From assembly GCA_035653615.1 (NCBI GenBank), contig DASRBN010000026.1:1-35597 (forward strand): 35,597 nucleotides of DNA, read 5' to 3'. Positions 16,549-25,291 of the stretch are shown here, one piece after another. A program made the translations under genes and the position numbers. The number at the start of each line of letters is the position of its first letter. The first letter of the stretch is position 1. The notes beneath the pieces are model-generated. The model was not told the origin of the DNA. It saw nothing but the letters and a program-made list of their open reading frames with translations, and ran no database searches. Source of the stretch: Ktedonobacteraceae bacterium (GTDB lineage: Bacteria > Chloroflexota > Ktedonobacteria > Ktedonobacterales > Ktedonobacteraceae).

Positions 16549-17349
16549 ATGAGCATAGAATCCGCCAATGGTAACGTTCTCACACGTACCGACGAAATGG
16601 TGCGCGCCGAGCAGATCGTCAAGCGCTTCGGCAATCTAACCGTGTTAAATGGCGTTGACCTTTCGGTTAAGCGCGGGCAGGTTGTGGTTGTCATTGGACC
16701 CAGCGGTTCCGGCAAAACGACCCTGCTGCGCTGCATCAATCACCTGGAGAAGATCGACAGCGGGCGTATCTATATAGAAGGAGAGATGATCGGTTATCGC
16801 GAGGTGAACGGCAAACTGGTGGAAGACCGCGAGGCGACTATCGCCCGCATCCGCTCGCAAATTGGCTTCGTCTTCCAGCGCTTCAACCTGTTCCCACATA
16901 TGACCGCGCTTGAGAACGTTATCGAGGCTCCGATACATGTTCTGGGTCAGCCGCGGGCAGAGGTGACGGAACGCGCTATAGAGTTGCTTGCGAAGGTTGG
17001 CCTGGCGGATAAAGCGCATGTTTATCCGCACAAGCTTTCAGGCGGCCAGCAGCAGCGTGTCGCCATCGCCCGCGCCCTGGCCATGAATCCCAAACTCATG
17101 CTTTTTGACGAAGCCACTTCCGCGCTTGACCCCGAGCTGGTCGGTGAGGTATTGAAAGTCATGCGCCAGCTTGCCGAAGAAGGCATGACCATGGTCGTCG
17201 TTACGCATGAGATGGGCTTCGCGCGCGAAGTGGCCGATCACGTCGTCTTCATGGATAAAGCCGTCATTGTAGAGGAAGGCCCGCCGGAACAGATTTTTGA
17301 TAACCCACAGAACGAGCGTACTCGCGCATTTCTGCGGATGATCCTCTAA
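16549..17349 (+). CDS. Amino-acid ABC transporter ATP-binding protein (GlnQ/HisP family)
   Basis: The 266-residue ATPase drives the importer formed with the two preceding genes. Motifs: Walker [10 protein letters not shown] (50-58), Q-loop Gln110 ([11 protein letters not shown]), signature LSGGQQQR (163-170), Walker [14 protein letters not shown] (183-195) with the D-loop, and the H-loop VTHEMGFA. The stretch between Walker A and the Q-loop ([20 protein letters not shown]) is about 10 residues longer than in GlnQ, as in several HisP-type proteins. AAGGAG lies 11 bases before the ATG. The C-terminus [16 protein letters not shown] is characteristic of polar amino-acid importers. The stop is 2 bases from the end of the converging HD-GYP gene. 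Confidence 0.96.
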   Translation: MSIESANGNVLTRTDEMVRAEQIVKRFGNLTVLNGVDLSVKRGQVVVVIGPSGSGKTTLLRCINHLEKIDSGRIYIEGEMIGYREVNGKLVEDREATIARIRSQIGFVFQRFNLFPHMTALENVIEAPIHVLGQPRAEVTERAIELLAKVGLADKAHVYPHKLSGGQQQRVAIARALAMNPKLMLFDEATSALDPELVGEVLKVMRQLAEEGMTMVVVTHEMGFAREVADHVVFMDKAVIVEEGPPEQIFDNPQNERTRAFLRMIL

Positions 17350-17351
17350 TC

Positions 17352-18023
17352 TCACACTTCTACCATATGGGAAAAGCGGAATTTGCGTTTTGTCTTCTCC
17401 GGCAAAGCGCAGATACGCTGTGGCAGCGTGAAATGGGGGTGCGTATCCAGCAGGTACAGCAGGGCGCGCACGATCATGGGATCAAAACTTCGCCCCGCCC
17501 CCAGGAGCAAACGCTCGCGTGCCGCTTCCTCAGAAAGCGCAGCCTTGTAAGGCCGCTGCGATGTCAGCACATCATAGACATCCGCGACGGTCAGAATACG
17601 GGCGCTTAACGGAATCTCTTCACCTTTCAGGCCGGTGGGGTAGCCGCGCCCGTCCCAGGCCTCGTGATGATAGAGTACCGTTTCGACAAAAAAGGGATGC
17701 ACATCGCAACCGATCAGAATACGCGCGCCTATAATCGGATGCCGCTCCATCTTGCGCCGTTCTTCATCGGAAAGGGCCTCTGATTTCATCAGAATATCGT
17801 TGGCGATCCAGGTCTTTCCAAGGTCATGCACCAGCGCCGCCAGTGCCAGATCGCGCGCCTCTCGCCTGCTCCATCCCAGGTAACGTGCCAGTCGTTGCGC
17901 GTATGTAGCGACGCGCCGCGAGTGTTCATACGTCACAATGTCGCGTTCCTGAATGCTTTTGGCGAACGAGAGCAGCACCTGCCGGTTCTCGGCCTCTTGA
18001 TCAAAACGTTTTATTCCCACCAC
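17352..18023 (-). CDS. HD-GYP domain phosphohydrolase
   Basis: This 223-residue cytoplasmic protein consists of little more than an HD-GYP domain, a class that includes cyclic di-GMP phosphodiesterases. Metal and signature residues are present: His34 (YEHSRRVA), HD at 66-67 (LVHDLGK), His95 (RHPIIGARIL), His119-His120 (LYHHEAWDGRGYP) with the GYP at 127-129, and Asp148 (LTVADVYDVLTSQRPYK). No sensor domain is attached, so regulation would come from a partner. The start is GTG, at 18023 or 18020; GGAG lies 5-8 bases upstream. It converges on the ABC transporter, with only 2 bases between stops. Confidence 0.92.
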   Translation of the reverse strand: MVGIKRFDQEAENRQVLLSFAKSIQERDIVTYEHSRRVATYAQRLARYLGWSRREARDLALAALVHDLGKTWIANDILMKSEALSDEERRKMERHPIIGARILIGCDVHPFFVETVLYHHEAWDGRGYPTGLKGEEIPLSARILTVADVYDVLTSQRPYKAALSEEAARERLLLGAGRSFDPMIVRALLYLLDTHPHFTLPQRICALPEKTKRKFRFSHMVEV

Positions 18024-18554
18024 TCTACTCCACGTAACTACAAGCCCGCTGCGCTGATTTATTTGCTGTATATTTCATGAGCAATACCACATGTATTGAA
18101 GATGGTAGAGTAGCCGGTACTCCTATCATCTTTCTTCATATTGATTTATTACGGACCATATTTCCTGGGAACATACATCTTATACTGAAGACGCCTACAG
18201 GTTCAGCTTTTGGTGTATGCGCATCATAGCAACATCGGCTTTTCTGGTCAAAATGTTAGGACTTCTGGATACAGTACTGAAGCCCTTACTAAGATTACCG
18301 CCTGGCAGTACGAATCGTCTCAAATTGCGGACTAACTGGTACTAATGTATGACGAATGAAGCGCGTCATTTTCAAACCCTTACCAAATAGTCCCTCTTTC
18401 GCTGCCACTGGTATTGAATCGTCACCGTTTGTGATAGACTCATCTTGAGGTAGAGAAATATAGCCAGGGATTGTGCAGCTTTGAGGTTGAGGGGAGGGTG
18501 TAGGGGCCAGATTGATCGCGCCCTGGGTAGGCTTCCTTTTCGAGGGGTGAAAAA
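18024..18554. other. Gap between HD-GYP and Mre11-like genes
   Basis: A 530-base AT-richer stretch. It contains a fragment of the GTAGGGGCC repeat (18500-18523) 31 bases before the next gene. I see no convincing promoter, RNA gene or ribosome-site-backed small ORF. Confidence 0.5.
18500..18523 (+). repeat. GTAGGGGCC-type repeat fragment
   Basis: GTAGGGGCCAGATTGATCGC followed by GCCC matches the repeat after the amidase gene (3640) apart from one inserted base. It lies in the leader of the Mre11-like gene. Confidence 0.65.
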
Positions 18555-19949
18555 ATGGAAGAAGATATGCTGCAAAATCCTGCTGTAACGCAGGAAAATA
18601 GCGAAGATGCATCGCGCAATGGTCATGGGCAAGGTGATATCGTTACCATTGTACTCACGGCCGGTAATCGTCTTGGACACACTGCTTTCAGTTTCACTCA
18701 AAATCCTCATAAACGCGAGGAGGGACGGCAGCGCCTGCGCCAGGCTTTCCAGCGGGTAACAGACTTTGCCGCCGGGCAGGGCGTCGACCTGTTTGTACAG
18801 GCTGGGGATCTGTTTGATTCGACCAATCCCGACGAAGAAGACCGCAGTTTTGTGGCCGAACGCCTGGCACAACTGCGCCAGGCTGGAGTTCGTGCGTTTG
18901 CGCTTGGCGGCGTGCTTGATACACCCGCCACTGCATATGCCACTGTGGATTCCGGTAGCTATGCCGCCCACGCTCTGCCACCTCAAATCAGTTATGCCCG
19001 CCTGGGCGCGCTGCAGTATTTTCCGCCGGCAGGGAGCGTACCTCCGGCAAATGGACGTGCAAGCGAGCCGGCAACGCGAGGCGCTTATCTAGAACCGGTC
19101 ATGGTGAATGTGCGCGACACACTGGTTGGTATCTGTGGCCTCGGCATTCAGGCAGATCAGGATGGGGACCCCCTGGCACATGTGCATGTAGATAGCGATA
19201 TCGAGCGTGCTGCCATCCCCCTGCTCATATTGCATGCCCCGCTTGAAGCCATGCCCACCGGCGCTTCTGGTGGAACCTCAATGGTCACCAACGCCAGCAT
19301 CGCAAGCCAGACCGTGTTCAAATATATCTTAGCTGGTTACCACCAGAGCTATCGTCAATTGCATATCGGCCAGGCTGATGTTGTCGTAGCCGGGACTACG
19401 CAGCGTGTTGACTTCAATGACCCTGACGACGAGCCTGGCTTTGTCTTCCTCGGAATAGCCGCCGGTGGCATTCGCTGGTGCCAGCATATTCCTGTAGATA
19501 CCCTCAAGCTGCGTCGCCTGCGCATCAACCTGGCTGAACTCTGGGCGCAGGATTCAAATAGCGAGGATAGCTCCGTTACAGAGCGCATTCTCCAGCTTCT
19601 CGAGCCGCTATGCAGCCCGGAGACGCTGGTGCAAATCCAGCTTACAGGTGAGGTGACGCGCAGCCAGTATCATCAACTGGATTTAAATCGGGTGCGGCAT
19701 TTTGGCGAAGAACGTTGTTTTGCCCTGGAAGTCGACGAAAGCGGCCTGCTGTTTGCGAGCGACGAATCGCGACTTGCGACCGGTGTAGCCGGTTCTAACG
19801 CATTTGAAGAACGCATATCTGTTCGTGAGGAACTTATTATCCTTGCCGGCGAATGGATTGCCGCTGTCCAGGATGAGCAGGAGCGGCAAGCCTTGCAGAT
19901 GACAAGGGAAGAATTGCTGGCAGCCTTCTCCTCTGGAGTAAACCTATGA
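18555..19949 (+). CDS. Degenerate Mre11/SbcD-like metallophosphoesterase, probably nuclease-deficient
   Basis: The 464-residue protein follows the Mre11/SbcD/YhaO plan: an N-terminal phosphoesterase region (about 30-320), then a capping and C-terminal partner-binding part. Only some metal ligands survive. Motif I (usual T-A-D-x-H-L-G-H) reads TAGNRLGH (35-42), losing Asp and His. Motif II GDLFD is intact (Asp85). Motif III (GNHD) reads GGVLD (118-122), losing Asn and His. Motif IV His227 (LLILHAP) is kept. Motif V (G-H-x-H) reads AGYHQSYRQ (260-268). GTTQRVDFNDPDDEPGFVFL resembles the strand after motif V in true Mre11, which anchors the alignment. It is probably a non-catalytic adaptor. GAGGGG precedes the ATG. 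The stop overlaps the next gene as ATGA, so the pair is coupled. Confidence 0.75.
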   Translation: MEEDMLQNPAVTQENSEDASRNGHGQGDIVTIVLTAGNRLGHTAFSFTQNPHKREEGRQRLRQAFQRVTDFAAGQGVDLFVQAGDLFDSTNPDEEDRSFVAERLAQLRQAGVRAFALGGVLDTPATAYATVDSGSYAAHALPPQISYARLGALQYFPPAGSVPPANGRASEPATRGAYLEPVMVNVRDTLVGICGLGIQADQDGDPLAHVHVDSDIERAAIPLLILHAPLEAMPTGASGGTSMVTNASIASQTVFKYILAGYHQSYRQLHIGQADVVVAGTTQRVDFNDPDDEPGFVFLGIAAGGIRWCQHIPVDTLKLRRLRINLAELWAQDSNSEDSSVTERILQLLEPLCSPETLVQIQLTGEVTRSQYHQLDLNRVRHFGEERCFALEVDESGLLFASDESRLATGVAGSNAFEERISVREELIILAGEWIAAVQDEQERQALQMTREELLAAFSSGVNL

Positions 19950-22900
19950 TCATCCTTAAGCATTTGACAACTGAACAATTCAGACTCTTGCGCGAGATCG
20001 ACCTGTACTTCCCACAGCGCGGAAGTATCCTCATCCAGGGACCGAACGAGGCAGGCAAATCAACGATCTTTGAAGCTATCTACTTCGCGCTTTATGGCGA
20101 ACCCCTGACTTCCCCGTCTCAACGCGGGAAACGCCGGGACTCGGATCGCGGCCTGGACGATTTAATCCACTATGGCGAGCCTTCCGCTATTGTGTCTCTT
20201 GATCTCTCGATAGGCGTTACATCATTATCGATCAGGCGCACTATTGAGCGCGGTAAGGGGCAGCAGGTCAGCTTGCGAGTGCAGCGATTGGGCATGCCGG
20301 AAGAGTCACCGGTTACGAACCTGAAGGCCGCCAATGAGCGTATCATTGCCGAATTGGGGCGCATCGATGGCGAGACGCTGCGCAATTCCTGCCTGATTGA
20401 GCAAAAAGGACTGTCACGACTGGAGCAAATGGATGGTCGCGAGCGCGAAACAGTGTTGCGCAAACTGCTTGGCCTGGAAAAGCTTACCCGCCTGTCCGAA
20501 CAATTCAAATTAACTGAACAGGATGAGGAACTTCTCAACGAGAGTCGCATGCGTCTAACATTGGCCGAAGTGCAGGCGCGTATCCCTGAGCTAAGTATGC
20601 AATTGGGAGACATTGAGGCCGCGCTCGACGCCGTCTCCATCACCGAACACCTGGCCGAGATAGACCGGCAAGAGGTAGAAATCGATGAACAGCAGCGGGC
20701 GCTCGAACAGATCGAGGTGCAGCGTCGCGAACTGCGCGCGCGCCAGAGTCGCATTCAACAGTTGAAGAAAGCCGATGCTGTACTTGGCGAAATCATGGCA
20801 TCATATGATGCCATCGCCGAGGCCCAGCGTTCTCTGCCCGAAATTGAACGCCAGCTTGCCGAACTCGAACTCCGCAGGAGCGAAGAACTGCCCGCGCTCG
20901 AACAACGGGTTCGCGATTTATCCGAACTTTCTCGCTCCTTCGGAACGCTGGAGCGTATGGCGGGCGACCTGCTGGCGGTCGTCAACACCATCAAAGAGTT
21001 GGAGCAGGAACTCAAAGACTATGAACAGGTGCAGGCAGATATTCAGGAACTGGACGAGAAAATTATTCACGCCCGCCTGCGCGTCGAAGAAGCTCAACAG
21101 GCCCGGCATGAGATGGAAGAGCAGCGGCGCTCGGCAAAACCGCAGTTAGAACAGCGACTCCAGCGCCTGCGCCGGTTAGCGCAACAACTTCATGCTCTGC
21201 GGCAGGCAGAGGAAGAATACCGGCAGATACAGGCCCGGCAGGGATCGCCTCAGGAACAGATAGAGCAACTCAAGAAGGTTGAGCGAGAACTGCAAGAAAG
21301 CGAACAGGAACTCGCGCTTGTGCAGAATGAAGCGCAACAACTACAACAGCAGGCCGATGACATCGAGAAGCGCTGGCGCAAGCTCAGTTTGCATCGCCAG
21401 CTGGAAGAGTGGCAGCGCTTAAAAGGCTTGATGAAAGGCCTGACTGAAGCCGAGCAACATGTCATGGCTGCTCACCAGCAGCAGGAGCGATTGACACTGG
21501 AGGCCCTCGCTCAGCGCCGCGCCGCCACTATCCAGCTTGGTATTACTATCGCCTGTGTTGTTCTGTTCCTGCTCTGTGGTAGTGCAGCGCTTGTCGAGGC
21601 CCTGAATAAGTCAATCATTTTCGCTACCATCGCCGGTTTAGCCGCTATTTTGTTAGCTGCCAGCGCCGGCTACAGCTATCAGACGTACAGCAAGATACGT
21701 AAAAAGGAGCAGGAGGCCGACCGGCAAATGCAGGAGGCCATCAACCAGGTAAGCATGATGGTGGCTGCGCGCGAAACTGCCATTCGCATGAGCGGGGGCC
21801 AGGGGGGCAATCAGGAGGCGCTTGAGCAGATAGAACACGAGATTCGCTCGCTTGGTGGCGCTGTACCACGCTCCCTGGAAGAGGCACAGCACCTGCTGCA
21901 ACAGGTTTCTACCTCTGACGAGAGCCTTGCCGATATCCAGCAGCAAATGAACGAGAGCCGTAACAAGGCACTGGCGGCTCGCAACCAGGTCAATGTGACC
22001 ATGGAAGCGGTAGCCGCGGCTCGTAAGGAACGTGCGCGCCTGCAAGCGCTCGGCAACCGGGAAAGCCAGGAAGTCATTCATGAAAAGCTACAGGCTAAGC
22101 AGGCGGCCATCGGGCAAATACAAAACGAGATTGTAGTTGCCGCCGGTAAAGAGGGTCTACCATTGCCTGTAGGAGAAACGTTCAACGCGCCCATGGAAGA
22201 CGGGCAAGAGCAGGTCAAACCCTATGAGAGCGTGGTTGAAGATGCCATCAAATCAACCGAACGCGAAATAGCCGTACTGGATGGTAAGCTGTCATCTCTG
22301 CCGGATCTTGCTACCCAGGTCAAAATCTATCAAGATGCCCTGGATGTCTTGCTCGCGCGAAAACAGGCACACCTGGAGCGTTTGGAGCGCTACCAGGACA
22401 ATCTCCCTATGCAACGAATAGAACGCGCCCGCGAACAACAGCTTACACTGCGCGATGCGCTTCGCAGTTTGCAGGATTCCTTGCGTAAGCGTGTCCAGCC
22501 GCTTGGCTTCGCCTTTGGTCAGGCGGCAATCAACAGTGCTGAATCCGGCGCTCGTAAGCAACTGGAATTACTACATATCACGCTCGATAGCAAGATAGAG
22601 CTTGAGAATCGCCATGCTTTCTATACCGCTCTCCTCAAGGAACGCCAGGAAGCCCTATCCGCCGGTTATCGGCAACTGGCAAAATTCAGCACCACCCTTG
22701 GCAGCTGGATCGTTCCTCCGAATCCATTTGCCGAAGCCCTCGTGGCTCTACGCAGCCGCTGCCAGCGCGAGATAGAGCAAGAGGGTGAGGAAAATATCTT
22801 GCGCGAACTCGAAGGCTTAAGGCTCCAGGAGGGCGCCTCGCGAGTGAAAATCGAGCTATGCCGCGGAGAGATTGAAATCGCCCAGGAACGCATTGCCACA

Positions 22901-23815
22901 ATACTGGCACAACGCAACCGGCCACCCGCGAAAGGCTTCACCCTTGTTGATATCGCGGCAGTCTGGCCCCTCGTTGGCGAATACTCGCCGGAGCAGCGCG
23001 CCCGCCTTGAAGAGGATCTGGCGCGCGTCGACCAGGAATTGCACCAGCTAGAACAACAGGAGTTGGAATTGAGCACGCAACTCCATACGGGCGGTGAAAA
23101 GTTAGATCTCGAGCTGGCTCGCAAGCATTTGGAGCAGCAAGAACGCAGTTACCAGACCAAAAAACGCGGCGGTCTGCTGATCGATGCCACATGCGAGCGC
23201 ATCATGCGCAAGATGATACCGCGCATAGAATACTTTATGCAGCAGCTACTCCCCCTGCTGACACGCGGTCGCTACCATGATGTGCGCCTGGCAACAGAAC
23301 CGGAAGAGGGGATTGCCAGTGGAGGGCCATTCCAACTGAGTATATGGGAGCCTTCTGCCGGAGAATATATCGCGAAATCGGCTCTTTCGGGCGGCGCCGC
23401 CGATCAAATCTCGCTGGCGCTGCGATTAGCGTTTGCCATTGCTGCCTTGCCACGCGAACTCAGCGCCGCGCCAGGATTTCTGCTCCTCGACGAGCCATTT
23501 GGCTCTTTTAGCCGTGACCGCATGCAAGCCCTGGCGCAGCTTGTTACAGGCGATGCACTCGGCCAGCACTTTGAGCAGGTGCTGTTTATCTCGCACGACA
23601 GCGCTTTCGAATCTACACTGTTTCCCTATCACGTCTCTATTGAGGATGGCGCCATTGTCGATAGCAATCTCTCCATGAGAGCAGGAGATGCTCAGCATGC
23701 CTCATCCCAGGGAAGCAATCAATCTGGTCCCTACCCTCGCCGGTTCACCCGGCCATTAGAGGCTGATACCTCTAGCAATGGGACAACACCATTAACGGCT
23801 TCACAATACTCATAG
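19946..23815 (+). CDS. SbcC/Rad50-like SMC ATPase with central membrane hairpin
   Basis: The 1289-residue protein has a split ABC ATPase head joined by long coiled coils. Walker A GPNEAGKST is at 32-40. Near the C-terminus come signature SALSGGAADQISLALRLAFA, Walker B GFLLLDEPFGSF and H-loop VLFISHD, all intact. Residues ~190-525 and ~580-1090 are glutamate/glutamine-rich coiled coil. Between them, about residues 530-577, are two hydrophobic helices (LGITIACVVLFLLCGSAALV and IIFATIAGLAAILLAASAGY). Rad50 carries its CxxC zinc hook at the coil apex; no CxxC is seen here. The layout recalls Bacillus YhaN, partner of YhaO. The coils should project from a membrane-held apex. The last ~60 residues are low-complexity. 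It overlaps the Mre11-like gene by ATGA. DNA as substrate is inferred. Confidence 0.85.
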   Translation: MIILKHLTTEQFRLLREIDLYFPQRGSILIQGPNEAGKSTIFEAIYFALYGEPLTSPSQRGKRRDSDRGLDDLIHYGEPSAIVSLDLSIGVTSLSIRRTIERGKGQQVSLRVQRLGMPEESPVTNLKAANERIIAELGRIDGETLRNSCLIEQKGLSRLEQMDGRERETVLRKLLGLEKLTRLSEQFKLTEQDEELLNESRMRLTLAEVQARIPELSMQLGDIEAALDAVSITEHLAEIDRQEVEIDEQQRALEQIEVQRRELRARQSRIQQLKKADAVLGEIMASYDAIAEAQRSLPEIERQLAELELRRSEELPALEQRVRDLSELSRSFGTLERMAGDLLAVVNTIKELEQELKDYEQVQADIQELDEKIIHARLRVEEAQQARHEMEEQRRSAKPQLEQRLQRLRRLAQQLHALRQAEEEYRQIQARQGSPQEQIEQLKKVERELQESEQELALVQNEAQQLQQQADDIEKRWRKLSLHRQLEEWQRLKGLMKGLTEAEQHVMAAHQQQERLTLEALAQRRAATIQLGITIACVVLFLLCGSAALVEALNKSIIFATIAGLAAILLAASAGYSYQTYSKIRKKEQEADRQMQEAINQVSMMVAARETAIRMSGGQGGNQEALEQIEHEIRSLGGAVPRSLEEAQHLLQQVSTSDESLADIQQQMNESRNKALAARNQVNVTMEAVAAARKERARLQALGNRESQEVIHEKLQAKQAAIGQIQNEIVVAAGKEGLPLPVGETFNAPMEDGQEQVKPYESVVEDAIKSTEREIAVLDGKLSSLPDLATQVKIYQDALDVLLARKQAHLERLERYQDNLPMQRIERAREQQLTLRDALRSLQDSLRKRVQPLGFAFGQAAINSAESGARKQLELLHITLDSKIELENRHAFYTALLKERQEALSAGYRQLAKFSTTLGSWIVPPNPFAEALVALRSRCQREIEQEGEENILRELEGLRLQEGASRVKIELCRGEIEIAQERIATILAQRNRPPAKGFTLVDIAAVWPLVGEYSPEQRARLEEDLARVDQELHQLEQQELELSTQLHTGGEKLDLELARKHLEQQERSYQTKKRGGLLIDATCERIMRKMIPRIEYFMQQLLPLLTRGRYHDVRLATEPEEGIASGGPFQLSIWEPSAGEYIAKSALSGGAADQISLALRLAFAIAALPRELSAAPGFLLLDEPFGSFSRDRMQALAQLVTGDALGQHFEQVLFISHDSAFESTLFPYHVSIEDGAIVDSNLSMRAGDAQHASSQGSNQSGPYPRRFTRPLEADTSSNGTTPLTASQYS

Positions 23816-23875
23816 AGGATTTGCGGACATGTGATGAAGTTTCACCAGCACAACCTGTAAGCACCCTCTAGCCGT

Positions 23876-23969
23876 GTCATTCTGAGCGCAGCGAAGAATC
23901 TGCGTCCAGGCCCAGAGATTCTTCCCCGTTCGCTGCGCTCAGGGCTTCGGCTCGCACGCTCAGAATCAC
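23876..23969. repeat. Degenerate copy of the GTCATTCTGAGCGCAGCG inverted repeat
   Basis: The left arm 23876-23901 matches the other copies. The right arm starts GATTCTT but is interrupted by CCCCGTT, and part of the core (GCTCAG) is duplicated before it ends in CAGAATCAC. It is an eroded or rearranged third copy of the family. Confidence 0.75.
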
Positions 23970-24059
23970 AGAACCCGAGCCTCCAGATTACCGATTGTGG
24001 AAGGCAAAATTCATGAGGAACAGCCCTGCGATTCCCCTACATGCTGTAGTAGACGAAAA

Positions 24060-24122
24060 AAGAGGTATTACTAGGGGGAAACGCCGGGTATGGGGATGCC
24101 CAACGTTATAGTAATACCTCTT
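24060..24122. repeat. 63-base hairpin element with 14-bp perfect arms
   Basis: AAGAGGTATTACTA (24060-24073) and TAGTAATACCTCTT (24109-24122) are exact reverse complements. The 35-base loop contains a second hairpin, GGGTAT-GGGG-ATGCCC. I saw no second copy in the window. It may be a small non-autonomous element, a structured RNA or a processing site. Confidence 0.6.
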
Positions 24123-24379
24123 AGAGTAGGAACGTTCTGCTTGCACGTTTGGTGGCAAATTTCGGCCACGAAAATAACTGTTTTGGCAAAAAGTACTAAA
24201 ATTGGTGTTAAGTGGCTCCTATTACGGCTTCTTTGCTTCCTTATATTTATAGTGAAAATTGGGAACAGTGACGTAGCAAGGTCGATCAAAAGTACGGTGG
24301 CTCATCCTGGAGAGTACGTTTTATGAGGGAGATAAGTTACAGAAGTGATTGATTTCCCCTATCACTCCGGCGCATCCTG

Positions 24380-24388
24380 TGGTACACT
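24380..24388 (+). promoter_or_regulatory. Extended -10 promoter for translin
   Basis: TGGTACACT fits TG-n-TACACT. No matching -35 is seen. The start would be near 24395, 17-35 bases before the candidate start codons. Confidence 0.4.
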
Positions 24389-24429
24389 GAAATGGAATGA
24401 TTTTGGCATAGATGAGAGTAACATTTCTT

Positions 24430-25083
24430 ATGACAGACAAACTTGATCAGGCAGCATCCGCTGCGCAACAATACCTGGCGCTCAAACATGCGGCGCGCGA
24501 ACGGGCTTTACCCAAATCGCGTACAGCCATCCGTTACTGCGCCAATAGCATCCGCGCGACGCACCGCCAGGAATTTCAAGCTGCGGCGGAACTTCTGCGC
24601 CACGCCAATATTCTGCTGGCCGAAATGAGCGCTGATTTGCAGGAACAGCAGGATATCTATTTCGCGGGATTTTTGCAGGACGCGCAGAAGGAATATGCCG
24701 AAGCCGCAACATTTCTGGCCCTGGCGCAACATCGACCCGTTCCGCTTGCCTCTGAACTCTCCATCGACTGGATTCCCTATCTCAATGGGCTGGGTGAGAC
24801 CGTTGGAGAACTTCGCCGCTACCTGCTCGATCAATTGCGCCGCGGCAACATCGAGACATGCGAAACCCTGCTGGGTTACATGGATGATATCTATGCCCTC
24901 CTCATCACCATCGACTACCCCGATGCCATTACCGGTGGCCTGCGCCGCACTACCGATGCTGCTCGCGGTATCCTCGAAAAGACGCGCGGCGACCTCACCA
25001 TCGCCGTCGGGCAAGATCAATTACAGCAAACCCTGCTCACATTGCAGCGCGAACTAGAGAAATTGCGCCTCGATTCCCTGTAG
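24430..25083 (+). CDS. Translin family protein
   Basis: Translin and its partner Trax are helical proteins that bind single-stranded nucleic acid; Trax-type subunits are Mg-dependent ribonucleases. From ATG 24430 (217 residues) the family pattern is clear: KSRTAIRYCANSIRATHRQE (29-48), the EYAEA motif with Glu88 and Glu91 spaced like the catalytic glutamates of Trax, YLNGLGETVGELRRYLLDQL (117-136), and DYPDAITGGLRRTTDAARGI then LEKTRGDLT (162-190). It is therefore more likely a catalytic, Trax/archaeal-type subunit than a pure binder. An ATG at 24412 would add 6 residues; neither start has a strong ribosome site. It stands alone between the SMC-like pair and dnaN. Confidence 0.88.
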   Translation: MTDKLDQAASAAQQYLALKHAARERALPKSRTAIRYCANSIRATHRQEFQAAAELLRHANILLAEMSADLQEQQDIYFAGFLQDAQKEYAEAATFLALAQHRPVPLASELSIDWIPYLNGLGETVGELRRYLLDQLRRGNIETCETLLGYMDDIYALLITIDYPDAITGGLRRTTDAARGILEKTRGDLTIAVGQDQLQQTLLTLQRELEKLRLDSL

Positions 25084-25207
25084 GGACAGCGCCTTGTGCC
25101 TGTGTTCGTGCCCGTCCTCCTCAATGTCTTGTGCTGCTCTACCCTGCTCCGGCTGCGGTTCAATTGCAGGTGCCACAATGAGATTGCATAGGTTCTGATG
25201 AAATTGG

Positions 25208-25236
25208 TTTACAGCCGTCTCGGAATACTGTATACT
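25208..25236 (+). promoter_or_regulatory. dnaN promoter
   Basis: TTTACA (25208-25213), 17-base spacer, TATACT (25231-25236). The start would be near 25243, leaving a leader of about 49 bases. Confidence 0.7.
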
Positions 25237-25291
25237 AACCAGGAATTTGACCCTGCATTTCTTTGGTTGTGTTCTGGAGGAAGAGTATCAT

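Larger units (their letters stand above)
23816..24429. other. Repeat-rich gap before the translin gene
   Basis: About 600 bases without a supported gene. It holds a degenerate GTCATTCTGAGCG palindrome (23876-23969), a 63-base hairpin element (24060-24122) and an extended -10 site (24380). Open frames here have no ribosome sites. Confidence 0.55.

Noticed and set aside
18077-18229. 50-codon ATG-initiated frame in the gap after the HD-GYP gene
   Set aside because: No ribosome site or promoter and no family resemblance.
18555-19949. Active SbcD nuclease
   Set aside because: Motifs I, III and V lack key metal ligands.
24090-24326. 78-codon open frame with a hydrophobic stretch
   Set aside because: No ribosome site; it starts inside the hairpin element and has no recognisable pattern.
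25084-25291. Replication origin next to dnaN
   Set aside because: No cluster of DnaA boxes and no dnaA. Only a standard promoter and a short repeat are visible.
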